The translations under genes and the position numbers were made by a program. 64,000 nucleotides of DNA, taken from assembly GCA_934725985.1 (NCBI GenBank), contig CAKVCX010000002.1, positions 535,907-599,906 of the forward strand. Direction: 5' to 3'. This DNA is from an uncultured Bacilli bacterium (GTDB taxonomy: Bacteria; Bacillota_I; Bacilli_A; RFN20; CAG-826). Position 1 is the first letter of the stretch. Each line of letters starts with the position of its first letter. This document shows positions 25,577 through 33,611 of the stretch, one piece after another. The notes beneath the pieces were generated by a model. The model was not told where the DNA came from. It did not search any database and saw nothing but the letters and a program-made list of their open reading frames with translations.

Positions 25577-27235
25577 TTATAATGCGGAAATAATGGTAGA
25601 TAGCCTATTTTTTACTTCCTCTTGTCCTAATATCTCTAAAATCTCATGTAAATTTGGAGATTCTTTTGAACAAGTTAAAGCTAAACGCAATATTTCGGCA
25701 CAATCAGAAACGGAGCCCTTATAGGCAGAAGGATTATTTTTATAATCTTTATTTGATGAAGCAAACCCATGGTTTTCTCCAATTTGCTTAAATCCGTTCC
25801 ACCAAGTAGATTCATCAACATTAAATAACATCTCTTCTTTTAAACTAGAAAGAATATCTTTAACCAAGTCTAAATTAAATTTTTCATCGAATTTAACGTT
25901 TTTTATCATCTTTTCCCACTCATCGTGATAGAAAAATCTAACAAGAGGATAAATATCAGAATATTTAGCATAGTCTTTCCTTGGGTTCTTGCGATCTTTT
26001 TCAATGTTTAATATCTTTTTAAAATAAACTGGATTTGATTCGATCTTTTCTAACAATTTCTCATCGTGCTTTTTAGCATAATCATAAACATTGCCATACA
26101 ATTCTTCTAAAGGCATTTTAGCCAAAATTTCTTTGGCAAAATAATTAAGTTTGTTTTCATCGAATAAAGCTCCATCTAAAGACATCTTCTTTAAAGAGAA
26201 AGTAAATTTAGATAAGTCAAAACTTTTATTAGCAATAGCCCATTCTTCAAAATTAGAATTAGCAATAGACATTAAATAAACAAGCAAAGATTGAGGACAA
26301 TAACCATTTTCTAGGAAATAAGAAACGGCCGCTTCTGGATCTTTTCTTTTAGAAAGCTTCCTTTTATTCCCGTGGTCAAGTTTCATGATCGAAGGGATAT
26401 GGGCATATTTAGGGGCTTTCCAACCTAAGGCTTTAAACATATCAAGATGAATTGGAGTCGATGGAATCCATTCTTCTCCCCTAGTAATGATGGTGGTTCT
26501 CATAAAATGATCGTCACAGACATGGGCAAAATGGTATGTAGGAAGACCATCAGATTTTAGAATAACAACGTCGGTATCATTATCTTGAAGTTCTATTTCT
26601 CCCCTAATGGCATCGATAAATTTTGTTTTTTTGTCGTGATCCCCATTAGATTTGAACCTGATTACCCAAGGTGTGCCATTTTTGATTCTTTCAATTCTTT
26701 CATCTGGAGTTAGATTTCTATCTCTAGCATAAGAGCCATAATAACCAGGCAATATCTTATGCTCTTCTTGGAACTTCCTAATAGCATCTAAATCTTCAGG
26801 CGTGCAAAAATCTGGATAGGCACGGCCCCTTTTTACCAATTCCTTAATAACGGCACGATAAATATCTTTTCTTTTCGATTGTTGATAAGGCCCATAATCC
26901 CCTTTGTCGCCATTAGAAAAATATCCCTCATCAGCCACAATGCCGAATTCTTTTAATTGTTGAATCAATAAATCGCCAGATCCTTCAATTGTCCTTTTGG
27001 TATCTGTATCTTCTAATCTAAAAAAGTAGACTCCACCAGATTGTTTAGCAACAGTATAAGAAATTAAAGAAGTAAACAAAGACCCCGTATGTAAAAAGCC
27101 GGTTGGAGACGGGGCAAACCTAGTTACTTGGGCACCTTCTTTTAAATTTCTAGGTGGATACATTCTTTCCAAATCATCAATACTTAGTTTTACATCAGGA
27201 AATAGAAGTTCAGCGAGTTCAATATTATCAGCCAT
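25577..27235 (-). CDS. gltX: Glutamyl-tRNA synthetase
   Basis: 552-residue class I synthetase that charges tRNA-Glu. The HIGH-type motif is in TRFAPSPTGFLHTGSLFTS (about 38-56, FLHTGS) and the KMSKS-type loop KRKLSKRKDPEAA at about 295-308. The anticodon-binding C-terminal domain is complete. A 35-residue N-terminal extension (LLFPDVKLSIDDLERMYP) and long insertions make it larger than the usual 480-490 aa, as in some Clostridia-type enzymes. A ribosome site (AAGGA) lies upstream. It is followed by tRNA-Glu in the same direction. Confidence 0.95.
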   Translation of the reverse strand: MADNIELAELLFPDVKLSIDDLERMYPPRNLKEGAQVTRFAPSPTGFLHTGSLFTSLISYTVAKQSGGVYFFRLEDTDTKRTIEGSGDLLIQQLKEFGIVADEGYFSNGDKGDYGPYQQSKRKDIYRAVIKELVKRGRAYPDFCTPEDLDAIRKFQEEHKILPGYYGSYARDRNLTPDERIERIKNGTPWVIRFKSNGDHDKKTKFIDAIRGEIELQDNDTDVVILKSDGLPTYHFAHVCDDHFMRTTIITRGEEWIPSTPIHLDMFKALGWKAPKYAHIPSIMKLDHGNKRKLSKRKDPEAAVSYFLENGYCPQSLLVYLMSIANSNFEEWAIANKSFDLSKFTFSLKKMSLDGALFDENKLNYFAKEILAKMPLEELYGNVYDYAKKHDEKLLEKIESNPVYFKKILNIEKDRKNPRKDYAKYSDIYPLVRFFYHDEWEKMIKNVKFDEKFNLDLVKDILSSLKEEMLFNVDESTWWNGFKQIGENHGFASSNKDYKNNPSAYKGSVSDCAEILRLALTCSKESPNLHEILEILGQEEVKNRLSTIISAL

Positions 27236-27292
27236 AAACAGTCCTTAAAAATAAACAAACAAATTATATTCTTATAATTTAAAATCTTCTAC

Positions 27293-27322
27293 TTGAAACG
27301 TAATTACTCTTGCGTATATAAT
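27293..27322 (+). promoter_or_regulatory. Promoter of tRNA-Gly (GCC)
   Basis: TTGAAA (27293-27298), an 18-bp spacer and TATAAT (27317-27322) end 19 bp before the mature tRNA. Confidence 0.7.
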
Positions 27323-27341
27323 AGTCAAGCCTTCAGGCGAT

Positions 27342-27415
27342 GCAGGCATAGTTCAGTGGTAGAACATTACCTTGCCAAGGTAAATATACGGGTTCGATTC
27401 CCGTTGCCTGCTCCA
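27342..27415 (+). tRNA. tRNA-Gly (GCC)
   Basis: The acceptor GCAGGCA pairs with TGCCTGC and encoded TCCA follows. The anticodon stem TTACC/GGTAA encloses TTGCCAA with anticodon GCC, and the T arm reads GGTTCGATTCC. Confidence 0.95.
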
Positions 27416-27424
27416 GTAAAATGT

Positions 27425-27456
27425 ATCGATCGTTTATGATCGATTTTTTATTTTTT
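27425..27456 (+). terminator. Terminator after tRNA-Gly (GCC)
   Basis: ATCGATC (27425-27431) and GATCGAT (27438-27444) enclose a 6-nt loop, followed by TTTTTATTTTTT. Confidence 0.85.
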
Positions 27457-27562
27457 CAATTACCTTGTAAGCGGTTTTATATGAAAAATAGATAAACTTG
27501 CTAGACCAAAATAGGCTTGCAATGCTTTAATTACTTAATACATAAAAGTAAGAAGAGAAAAA

Positions 27563-28552
27563 ATGATTGATTTACACATACACCTTGACGGCTCTTTAAG
27601 CATAGAGGATTTACTCTATTTGGCAAAAATTAACCATGTTGACGAAAAAATGGTTCTAGAATACGAGAAGCGCTTACAATTTGACATAAAAAACAAATGC
27701 AGATGTCTTTCCGATTATCTTTCTTATTTTGATTTGCCAGTTAAGCTTTTGCAAAATGCAACTTCCTTAACTTATGCGACTTATTCTTTATTCAAAAGAT
27801 TAAGCAAGCAAGGCTTAATTTATGCAGAAGTTAGATTCGCACCCTGCTTGCATTTAGAAAACAATCTAACGCAAACTCAAGCCGTTAAAGCTGTCTTAAA
27901 AGGACTTGAGATGGCAAAAAGCGAAACGTTGATGCCCGGTCAAATCATTCTTTGTTGCATGAGAGGAAAGGATGAAGCAACAAATCTAGAAACGATAAAA
28001 GTAGCTATAGAGTTTTATAAAAAAGGGGTATGTGGAGTTGATTTAGCCGGTTCAGAAAAAGAATATAAAACCGAAGAATATAAAAACGTATTTAGACTAG
28101 CGAATGAAAATAATATTCCCATTACAATCCATGCAGGGGAAGACGACAATTATAAATCCATTTGGGAAGCCATTAGAATTGGGGCTAGAAGAATTGGACA
28201 TGGGGTTGCTAGTATTGAAGACCCCATGTTAATGGAATTTTTATCCCAAACAAAAATCGCCTTAGAATTATGTCCCACAAGCGAAGTGGATACCCATGCC
28301 ATAAATCGTTATAAAGATTTGCCCATAAAAGAGTTTTTAAAGAAAGGGATAATGGTAACGATAAATACCGATGACATGGCCATATCTAACATTACATTAA
28401 AAGAAGAATTTAAAAAATTACAAGAATGTTTTTCTTTAAGCGAAGAAGAGATAGAAAAAATATTAAAAAATTCTATTGAATCTGCCTTTTTAGATAACGA
28501 CCAAAAAGAATATTTAGCTAATATATTCCAAGAAAAATATAGTCAAAAATAA
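27563..28552 (+). CDS. add: Adenosine deaminase
   Basis: 329-residue metal-dependent amidohydrolase converting adenosine to inosine. Zinc ligands are His5 and His7 in DLHIHLDGS, His190 in HAGED and Asp in NTDD (about 273). The catalytic pair is the Glu of HAGE and the His of RRIGHGVAS (about 209). Full family length, cytosolic. Together with DeoD encoded nearby it would feed deoxy- and ribonucleosides into salvage as hypoxanthine. A purine-rich stretch (AGAAGAGAAAAA) before the ATG serves as ribosome site. The gene ends only 3 bp from the convergent membrane-protein gene. Confidence 0.93.
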   Translation: MIDLHIHLDGSLSIEDLLYLAKINHVDEKMVLEYEKRLQFDIKNKCRCLSDYLSYFDLPVKLLQNATSLTYATYSLFKRLSKQGLIYAEVRFAPCLHLENNLTQTQAVKAVLKGLEMAKSETLMPGQIILCCMRGKDEATNLETIKVAIEFYKKGVCGVDLAGSEKEYKTEEYKNVFRLANENNIPITIHAGEDDNYKSIWEAIRIGARRIGHGVASIEDPMLMEFLSQTKIALELCPTSEVDTHAINRYKDLPIKEFLKKGIMVTINTDDMAISNITLKEEFKKLQECFSLSEEEIEKILKNSIESAFLDNDQKEYLANIFQEKYSQK

Positions 28553-28555
28553 AAA

Positions 28556-29665
28556 CTACTCTTTGTCTTGATCGTTAGAATCATTTCTAGATGAATCCTT
28601 ATCTACTTTTGTGCTGTCTATAGAATCTTTTTCTTCCTTATCTTCATTTTGCTCTTTTTTTGCATCATCCAAAGACTTTTCAGCTTCTTTGATATTTTTA
28701 AAAGCCTCATTTATTTGTTCATTTGTAAAAATAGAAGTTTTCTTAAGTTCTTCTAAAGATTTTAAAGAAAATTCAATAAAAAACTTCTTAATGTTTTGAT
28801 CATTGTTTCTTATAAATAAATCTGAAGAAATGAAAGTAAAAGGCAAATAAAAACTTAAAAAGAAAATAGCAAAAAACAAAGCAAAACAAATAGCAAATGT
28901 TGGCAGCGTAGGAAATAGAAAAAAGGAAAGCAAATAGCCAAGGACAAATCCCGTTCCATAAAATAAATAAGCGGGCCAATTCCTTTTAACAAAAGACCAA
29001 TAAAATAATTTTTTGTCACTTCTAACCATGAAGGAAAAAAGGCTATTTAAAGCAGACGGGGACACGCTGCCAACCCTTGAACGAATATGGACATTCAATG
29101 AATTTAACAAAATATTATGGCAAAAATAAAGTGAAGAAAATAGCAAAGGAATGCCTTGTGAAAAATGATAAAAGAGTAATAAATCGTTATTTTCAAATAA
29201 CTTTTCTATAGAATTAAATCCATCGTTTTGTAGCAAAGAAACGACTTGGTCAAGACTTTCTTTAAAAGTCGGTGAAACATTTATGGCGATATAATAATAG
29301 GCAATAACTACAGCAAAAGAAAAAACAACATAGACCAATAAACTTTTAAAAAAAGTCAATATTACGCGATAGCAACCTTTGAATTGTGAAGAAAAATAAG
29401 ATAAGAAAAAACCAAAGGAAGCCTTGTTAGATATACCCCTGCCCTCAATTAAAAAATTAATGGATACTTGTAAAGAAAACAAAGTAGGCAAAGCAATTAA
29501 AGGGATAGTTAAATACAAAAAAGAAAGATTTATAAGTCCGATTCCAATTGAAATTCCAGCAACAAGAAGAAAAACAAAAAGCAATGCAAAAATTTGCAAA
29601 GGATATTTTTTTATCCTAGAAAAAGAAATTTTGTCAAAGGGTCTATTGATATCAAATTTTTCCAT
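28556..29665 (-). CDS. Multi-pass membrane protein with charged tail
   Basis: 369 residues with about six hydrophobic segments (about 24-45, 48-75, 100-130, 165-190, 225-245 and 250-280) and a long Lys/Glu/Asp/Ser-rich C-terminal tail (about 310-369) predicted to be disordered or coiled. The layout resembles DUF624/YesL-like or glycerophosphoryl-diester-phosphodiesterase-type membrane domains of Firmicutes, but I cannot fix a family. It overlaps the NERD-domain gene by 14 bp and is the last gene of the operon that begins with the RDD protein. Confidence 0.6.
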   Translation of the reverse strand: MEKFDINRPFDKISFSRIKKYPLQIFALLFVFLLVAGISIGIGLINLSFLYLTIPLIALPTLFSLQVSINFLIEGRGISNKASFGFFLSYFSSQFKGCYRVILTFFKSLLVYVVFSFAVVIAYYYIAINVSPTFKESLDQVVSLLQNDGFNSIEKLFENNDLLLFYHFSQGIPLLFSSLYFCHNILLNSLNVHIRSRVGSVSPSALNSLFSFMVRSDKKLFYWSFVKRNWPAYLFYGTGFVLGYLLSFFLFPTLPTFAICFALFFAIFFLSFYLPFTFISSDLFIRNNDQNIKKFFIEFSLKSLEELKKTSIFTNEQINEAFKNIKEAEKSLDDAKKEQNEDKEEKDSIDSTKVDKDSSRNDSNDQDKE

Positions 29666-30275
29666 TAAGATTTAGCTCCGAAAAGTCTCTAGCGGCAATA
29701 GCAATTGATTTTGGGTCTAAAGGAGAGACATCATTAGACTCGAGCTGTTCTATTAAAAAGGGGAATTTTTTCAAAGAAACAATGAAATTGTCCGTATAGG
29801 TATTGTTAAGTCTAGTCATCATACAGTCATCGTTAATTAAAACAATAGATATGAATATTTTGCTATCTATTCCCGTCATTAACGACATTCTATCGACCCT
29901 TACTTTATTTACTAGCATTGGATTTTTAATATAAGTTGCTTTTTTTCCTTTATAAAAAATCCAACTAGGATCGGTTTCTTTTGCCGCGATTGCCCCATCA
30001 TAATACCTATCCCTGATGCAATAAATATACTTATCTCCAATCATTATATGATCGATATGAAACGTTTCTTGATCAGCTGTTTTGTTCGCAAAGTTATTAA
30101 TTAAATAATAATCATTATCTAGAACTACTCTTCTAACCTTGCGATAATACATTCTTAATGTGAACTTTTTGTATAAGAATCTTTTTATTGGACTATAAAA
30201 AAATAAGAATAGCAAAAACAAAAAGCAAAGAACGCAAAGAACGCAAAACAAACTCAATCGAACACTATATGGCAT
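29652..30275 (-). CDS. Membrane-anchored NERD-like domain protein
   Basis: 207 residues. A strongly hydrophobic N-terminal helix (about 8-28) is followed by a basic stretch and then a NERD-like region: FHIDHIMIGDKYIYCIRDRY with Asp and Lys-like positions, and DPSWIFYKGKK. NERD domains are related to Holliday-junction/restriction nucleases, but the normal catalytic E-x-K is not obvious here, so nuclease activity is uncertain. It lies between deoD (10 bp upstream) and the membrane-protein gene (overlapping), so it is cotranscribed with purine salvage for unknown reasons. Confidence 0.6.
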   Translation of the reverse strand: MPYSVRLSLFCVLCVLCFLFLLFLFFYSPIKRFLYKKFTLRMYYRKVRRVVLDNDYYLINNFANKTADQETFHIDHIMIGDKYIYCIRDRYYDGAIAAKETDPSWIFYKGKKATYIKNPMLVNKVRVDRMSLMTGIDSKIFISIVLINDDCMMTRLNNTYTDNFIVSLKKFPFLIEQLESNDVSPLDPKSIAIAARDFSELNLNGKI

Positions 30276-30285
30276 AAATATAAAA

Positions 30286-31005
30286 TTAAGCGAACTTTTC
30301 GGCAGTCAATATTGCGATTTCAGCCATATCTTTTAACCCAAGTTGCCTCTGTTCGCTAGTGAGAATTTTATCACTTAAAAAGGAATCGGAAACAGTTAAT
30401 ATGCAAAGGGCTTTCTTTTTAAATTTGGCAGCATTTGTATATAAAGCATAAGATTCCATTTCAACGCCTAGCAATCCTAATTTAGCCCACCTTTTCCACA
30501 CTTCTTTATCTTCATCATAAAAGACATCGGCAGATAAAATATTTCCCACGTGGACCTTTTTGTTTAATTTATTGCTAGCTTCATAAGCCGAAAGAAGCAC
30601 GTCAAAAGAAGCTATTGCCGAATAAGTCCCTCCATTAAGGGCAAATTGGCTAGACCAATTGGAATCGGTGCAACTACCTTCTGCTAAAATTACATCCCCT
30701 ACATCTATTTCTTTTTGATAGGTACCGCAAGTGCCAATACGAATTATGGTCTCAACGTCGAATTCACTAAAAAGTTCATTAGAATAAATTCCAATGCTAG
30801 GCATGCCCATGCCAGAAGCCATAACAGAAATTCTTTTTTTAGAAGAAGTATAACCCGTGTAGCCCAAAATTCCCCTAACGCTAGTAACAAGTTTAACATC
30901 ATTTAAAAAAGTCTCGGCAATCCATTTAGCCCGAAGTGGGTCTCCCGGCATCAAAACGACTTTGGCAAAATCGCCTTTGTTAGCATTAATGTGTGGTGTC
31001 GACAT
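30286..31005 (-). CDS. deoD: Purine nucleoside phosphorylase
   Basis: 239-residue hexameric PNP that cleaves purine (deoxy)nucleosides with phosphate to the base and (deoxy)ribose-1-phosphate. Family motifs include VVLMPGDPLRAKWIAE, ASGMGMPSIGIYSNEL, RIGTCGTYQ, GVEMESYALY (base-binding Glu) and VSDSFL (Asp/Ser). Full length and cytosolic. Its start overlaps the end of the RDD gene by 20 bp. Confidence 0.95.
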   Translation of the reverse strand: MSTPHINANKGDFAKVVLMPGDPLRAKWIAETFLNDVKLVTSVRGILGYTGYTSSKKRISVMASGMGMPSIGIYSNELFSEFDVETIIRIGTCGTYQKEIDVGDVILAEGSCTDSNWSSQFALNGGTYSAIASFDVLLSAYEASNKLNKKVHVGNILSADVFYDEDKEVWKRWAKLGLLGVEMESYALYTNAAKFKKKALCILTVSDSFLSDKILTSEQRQLGLKDMAEIAILTAEKFA

Positions 31006-31498
31006 TTATTGAATCCTCCTTTTCTTTTGATTCGATTATATGCGTGCGACTAATTTCGTCCACGCAACTATGATGCTTATTAGATACAATAATACTTATT
31101 ATCTCGGCAACTAAAGCAAATCCAAAGGTAGAAGACGCTAATAAAAGAATGGAAAGAAACCTGGTTAAATATTGCTTTGTTCTAGGGTTATCGCCACTAA
31201 AAGACACAATTTTCAAATCAAAAAACCTTAAACCGACAGTTTGGCCATTTTTGTATAGAGGCATCCCGACTAAATAAATCAAATCCACGCCAAGTAAAAA
31301 TGCCCCAGAAAACAAAGAAGAGAAAAATAAAGCAACGGCAGAAGAGCCGGTCTTAGAAACAAGATTATTGACCAATGCCATACCAGCAGGTAAAGCCAAA
31401 ACAATGTCAAAAAGTAAAATAATAACAGTATCTATCATAGAGGCTAGAATACGTCTAGAACATATTTTGTAATTTTCTTTGCGCTCAGTAGTTTCCAT
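30986..31498 (-). CDS. RDD family membrane protein
   Basis: 170 residues with three membrane segments. The RDD signature appears as RRILASMIDTVIILLFD (Arg then Asp in helix 1), and GQTVGLRFFDLKIVSFSGDN is the conserved loop after helix 2. The family is of unclear function (ion or small-molecule transport has been suggested for some members). First gene of the RDD-deoD-NERD-membrane-protein unit; deoD starts within it. Confidence 0.8.
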   Translation of the reverse strand: METTERKENYKICSRRILASMIDTVIILLFDIVLALPAGMALVNNLVSKTGSSAVALFFSSLFSGAFLLGVDLIYLVGMPLYKNGQTVGLRFFDLKIVSFSGDNPRTKQYLTRFLSILLLASSTFGFALVAEIISIIVSNKHHSCVDEISRTHIIESKEKEDSINVDTTH

Positions 31499-31504
31499 TT
31501 TAAA

Positions 31505-31532
31505 AATAAAGATTAATTTTATTAATCTTGAA
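31505..31532 (-). terminator. Probable terminator after the c-di-AMP cyclase gene
   Basis: AAGATTAAT (31509-31517) and ATTAATCTT (31521-31529) form a 9-bp stem with a 3-nt loop. The minus-strand side continues TATTTTTA. Confidence 0.55.
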
Positions 31533-31576
31533 ATTTTATACTATCTTTTTCTTTCTAACAATAACTTAAGCCAAAA

Positions 31577-32413
31577 TTATTCATCCGCGTTTGCAGAAGA
31601 ATCGCTAGACATAGCCATATAATCTTCAAATGTCGAAAGGAAAGTATCTGGGCCAACAGTTTGTAGTTCGCCTTGATAAGCAATTGAAATCCTGCCAGTT
31701 TCTTCAGACACAACCACAGTAACGGCATCGCATACTTCCGAAATTCCTATAGCGGCTCTATGTCTTGAGCCAAATTTGCCAGTTAAAGGTCTAGTAGTTG
31801 GGGTGAAGTAGACCGAGGCTGCAAGTATCATGTCGTTTTTAATAATAACCGCACCATCATGAAGCCTAGTTCCAGGGTAAAAAATAGTTTGTAAAAGTTC
31901 AGAGGAAACTGGGGCATTAATAATAGTCCCAGATTTCATTACATCAGTTAAGGAATCCTTTTTTTCAAAGGTAATAATTGCCCCTATTTTTTGCTTAGCC
32001 AAAGTAATAACGGCAGTTTCGACTTTTTTATAAACGGCATCCCTGTCAAATAATGTTTCTGGACGAGTCTTGTTTTTATGTTGAAATAGATTAGCAATAG
32101 AAGACTTGCCTTTGTAATTATTTGAAGTAAACGATCTTCCTTCCGTTGAATTTGAAATGTAGAAAACGAAAAAACCACATAAAAACAAAACCAAAGAAAG
32201 AAAAAGTGGCAAGCTTAAATCGAAAAGCCAAAAAAGTATAATCAACACTTCAATGGAAATTATATAGGTCCGCACAAATTTCCTTTTAAACCAAAGAAAG
32301 GCTACCACATCAAAAATTCCAAAAATCAAAAGAGCAAAAACAAAAGACAATATAGTTGTAACGCTACCAAAATTACTAATTGTCGAAAGCGAATTCAAAA
32401 TAGATTCTTTCAT
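31577..32413 (-). CDS. cdaA: Diadenylate cyclase (CdaA)
   Basis: 278 residues from ATG 32413. Three N-terminal membrane helices (about 18-95) are followed by a DisA_N/DAC domain that makes cyclic di-AMP from two ATP. The active-site motifs DGAVII (about 185) and GSRHRAAIG (about 214-222) are present. c-di-AMP controls potassium and osmolyte uptake and wall homeostasis in Gram-positives. Unlike the usual cdaA-ybbR-glmM order it stands alone here; a phosphohexomutase gene is 22 kb away. Ribosome site is weak; the in-frame TTG upstream is unlikely to be the start. Confidence 0.92.
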   Translation of the reverse strand: MKESILNSLSTISNFGSVTTILSFVFALLIFGIFDVVAFLWFKRKFVRTYIISIEVLIILFWLFDLSLPLFLSLVLFLCGFFVFYISNSTEGRSFTSNNYKGKSSIANLFQHKNKTRPETLFDRDAVYKKVETAVITLAKQKIGAIITFEKKDSLTDVMKSGTIINAPVSSELLQTIFYPGTRLHDGAVIIKNDMILAASVYFTPTTRPLTGKFGSRHRAAIGISEVCDAVTVVVSEETGRISIAYQGELQTVGPDTFLSTFEDYMAMSSDSSANADE

Positions 32414-32601
32414 ATTAATTATTACCAATGCATTGCCGATAAGGCGTCAAAATCATTATTAATCTAGTGAAATAGGAATTAGAGGATTATTAGTCTAAAA
32501 GACTATTTTCCTCAACCAATAATTATAATAGCAAAAATCTATGAGACCTTACAAATAAGGATGAAATAAATTTCATTAGTTGTAATGAACTCATGCAACA
32601 T

Positions 32602-32674
32602 TTAGTATCGTTTTTTGTTCATATTATAATCATTTTGCCATAATTAATTTAAATTAGTATCGTTTTTTGTTCAT
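32602..32674 (+). promoter_or_regulatory. Tandem 21-bp operator-like direct repeat before the AraC gene
   Basis: TAGTATCGTTTTTTGTTCA occurs within identical 21-bp copies at 32602-32622 and 32654-32674, 52 bp apart start to start (five helical turns). The second copy overlaps the -35 zone of a TATTAT -10 at 32681-32686, seven bases before the ATG at 32694. Same-face spacing suits an AraC dimer controlling its own gene and the glycosidase genes behind it. Confidence 0.65.
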
Positions 32675-32693
32675 TTTCTATATTATATTTATC

Positions 32694-33527
32694 ATGAATT
32701 CTAATTTATCATTTGACTTAGTTTTGCTAGCAAACAATTTCCAAATTCAAAGTTTGAAATTACCATTTATAAACAAAAAGTACACTCTTTTCTATTTAGT
32801 CGAAGGAGGAGGAAAGTTAGTCTTAGCAAATAAAGAAATGCGAATAAGAGAAAATACATTGGTTTTCGTAAACAAAGGCAGCATTATCTCTTTAAATTTA
32901 GAAAAAGAGGCAAAACTATATAAGATTTCTTTTGACGAAGACTTGGTTTCCATGAAAAACTATCTAGAAAAAGAGAACCTGATAAATGAAAGCAAAAACA
33001 AGCAAGAATTAAGCTGTGTTTGTCTAGCGCCAGGTTCAAAAGAATACGTTTCTTTGCTTTCAAATTTAGATGAATTAATAGAATTAAAAGAAGATAACCC
33101 ATTTTATGAGTATGAAATTAAAAGAAAAATATTAACAATTTGGCTAATAATTAATAAAAATCTCTTTAATGGCAATTTTGTTAAAAAAACAAAGAAATTA
33201 GAAAAGACAAAACAATTCCTCTCTTTAGTATCTTTAAAATTTAAAGAAGACTTATCTGTTAAATCGGTTGCAAAAGAAATGGAATTAAGTGTTCCAACAT
33301 TGCAACGTTATTTAAGTGAGGAAATCAAGTTAAGTCCCTATCAATACTTATTTAACTATAGACTTTTTGCCGCGACAAAACAGATAATCACAACAAATAA
33401 AAAAATAAAAGAAATTGCTTTCGAAAATGGATTTAAAGCAAAGTCCCACTTTGGCTATGAATTTAAAAAAATCTTAAAAATGAGCCCAAATCAATATAGA
33501 AAGCTAAATTCAATAAATACTAATTAA
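32694..33527 (+). CDS. AraC-family transcription regulator
   Basis: 277 residues from ATG 32694 (the TTG at 32667 lies within the promoter repeat). The N-terminal cupin-like ligand domain (YTLFYLVEGGGKLVL, about 30-44) is followed by a C-terminal double helix-turn-helix (about 185-275). The AraC signature is in KKIKEIAFENGFKAKSHFGYEFKKILKMSPNQYR. Likely the sugar-responsive activator of the adjoining glycosidase genes. The promoter repeats suggest autoregulation. No Shine-Dalgarno site is visible and the -10 sits so close that the mRNA may be leaderless. Confidence 0.85.
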   Translation: MNSNLSFDLVLLANNFQIQSLKLPFINKKYTLFYLVEGGGKLVLANKEMRIRENTLVFVNKGSIISLNLEKEAKLYKISFDEDLVSMKNYLEKENLINESKNKQELSCVCLAPGSKEYVSLLSNLDELIELKEDNPFYEYEIKRKILTIWLIINKNLFNGNFVKKTKKLEKTKQFLSLVSLKFKEDLSVKSVAKEMELSVPTLQRYLSEEIKLSPYQYLFNYRLFAATKQIITTNKKIKEIAFENGFKAKSHFGYEFKKILKMSPNQYRKLNSINTN

Positions 33528-33548
33528 TGGAATAAAAAAAGAAAAAGA

Positions 33549-33578
33549 AAGCCGCGACTAGCATGGCTCTTTTTTTTA
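33549..33578 (+). terminator. Weak terminator after the AraC gene
   Basis: GAAAGCC and GGCTCTTTTTTTT can pair around an 11-nt loop, followed by a T run. The stem is short, so partial read-through into the glycosidase gene is plausible. Confidence 0.45.
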
Positions 33579-33611
33579 AAAAAAAGATAATAACCTCATA
33601 AGGGTCTAAAA

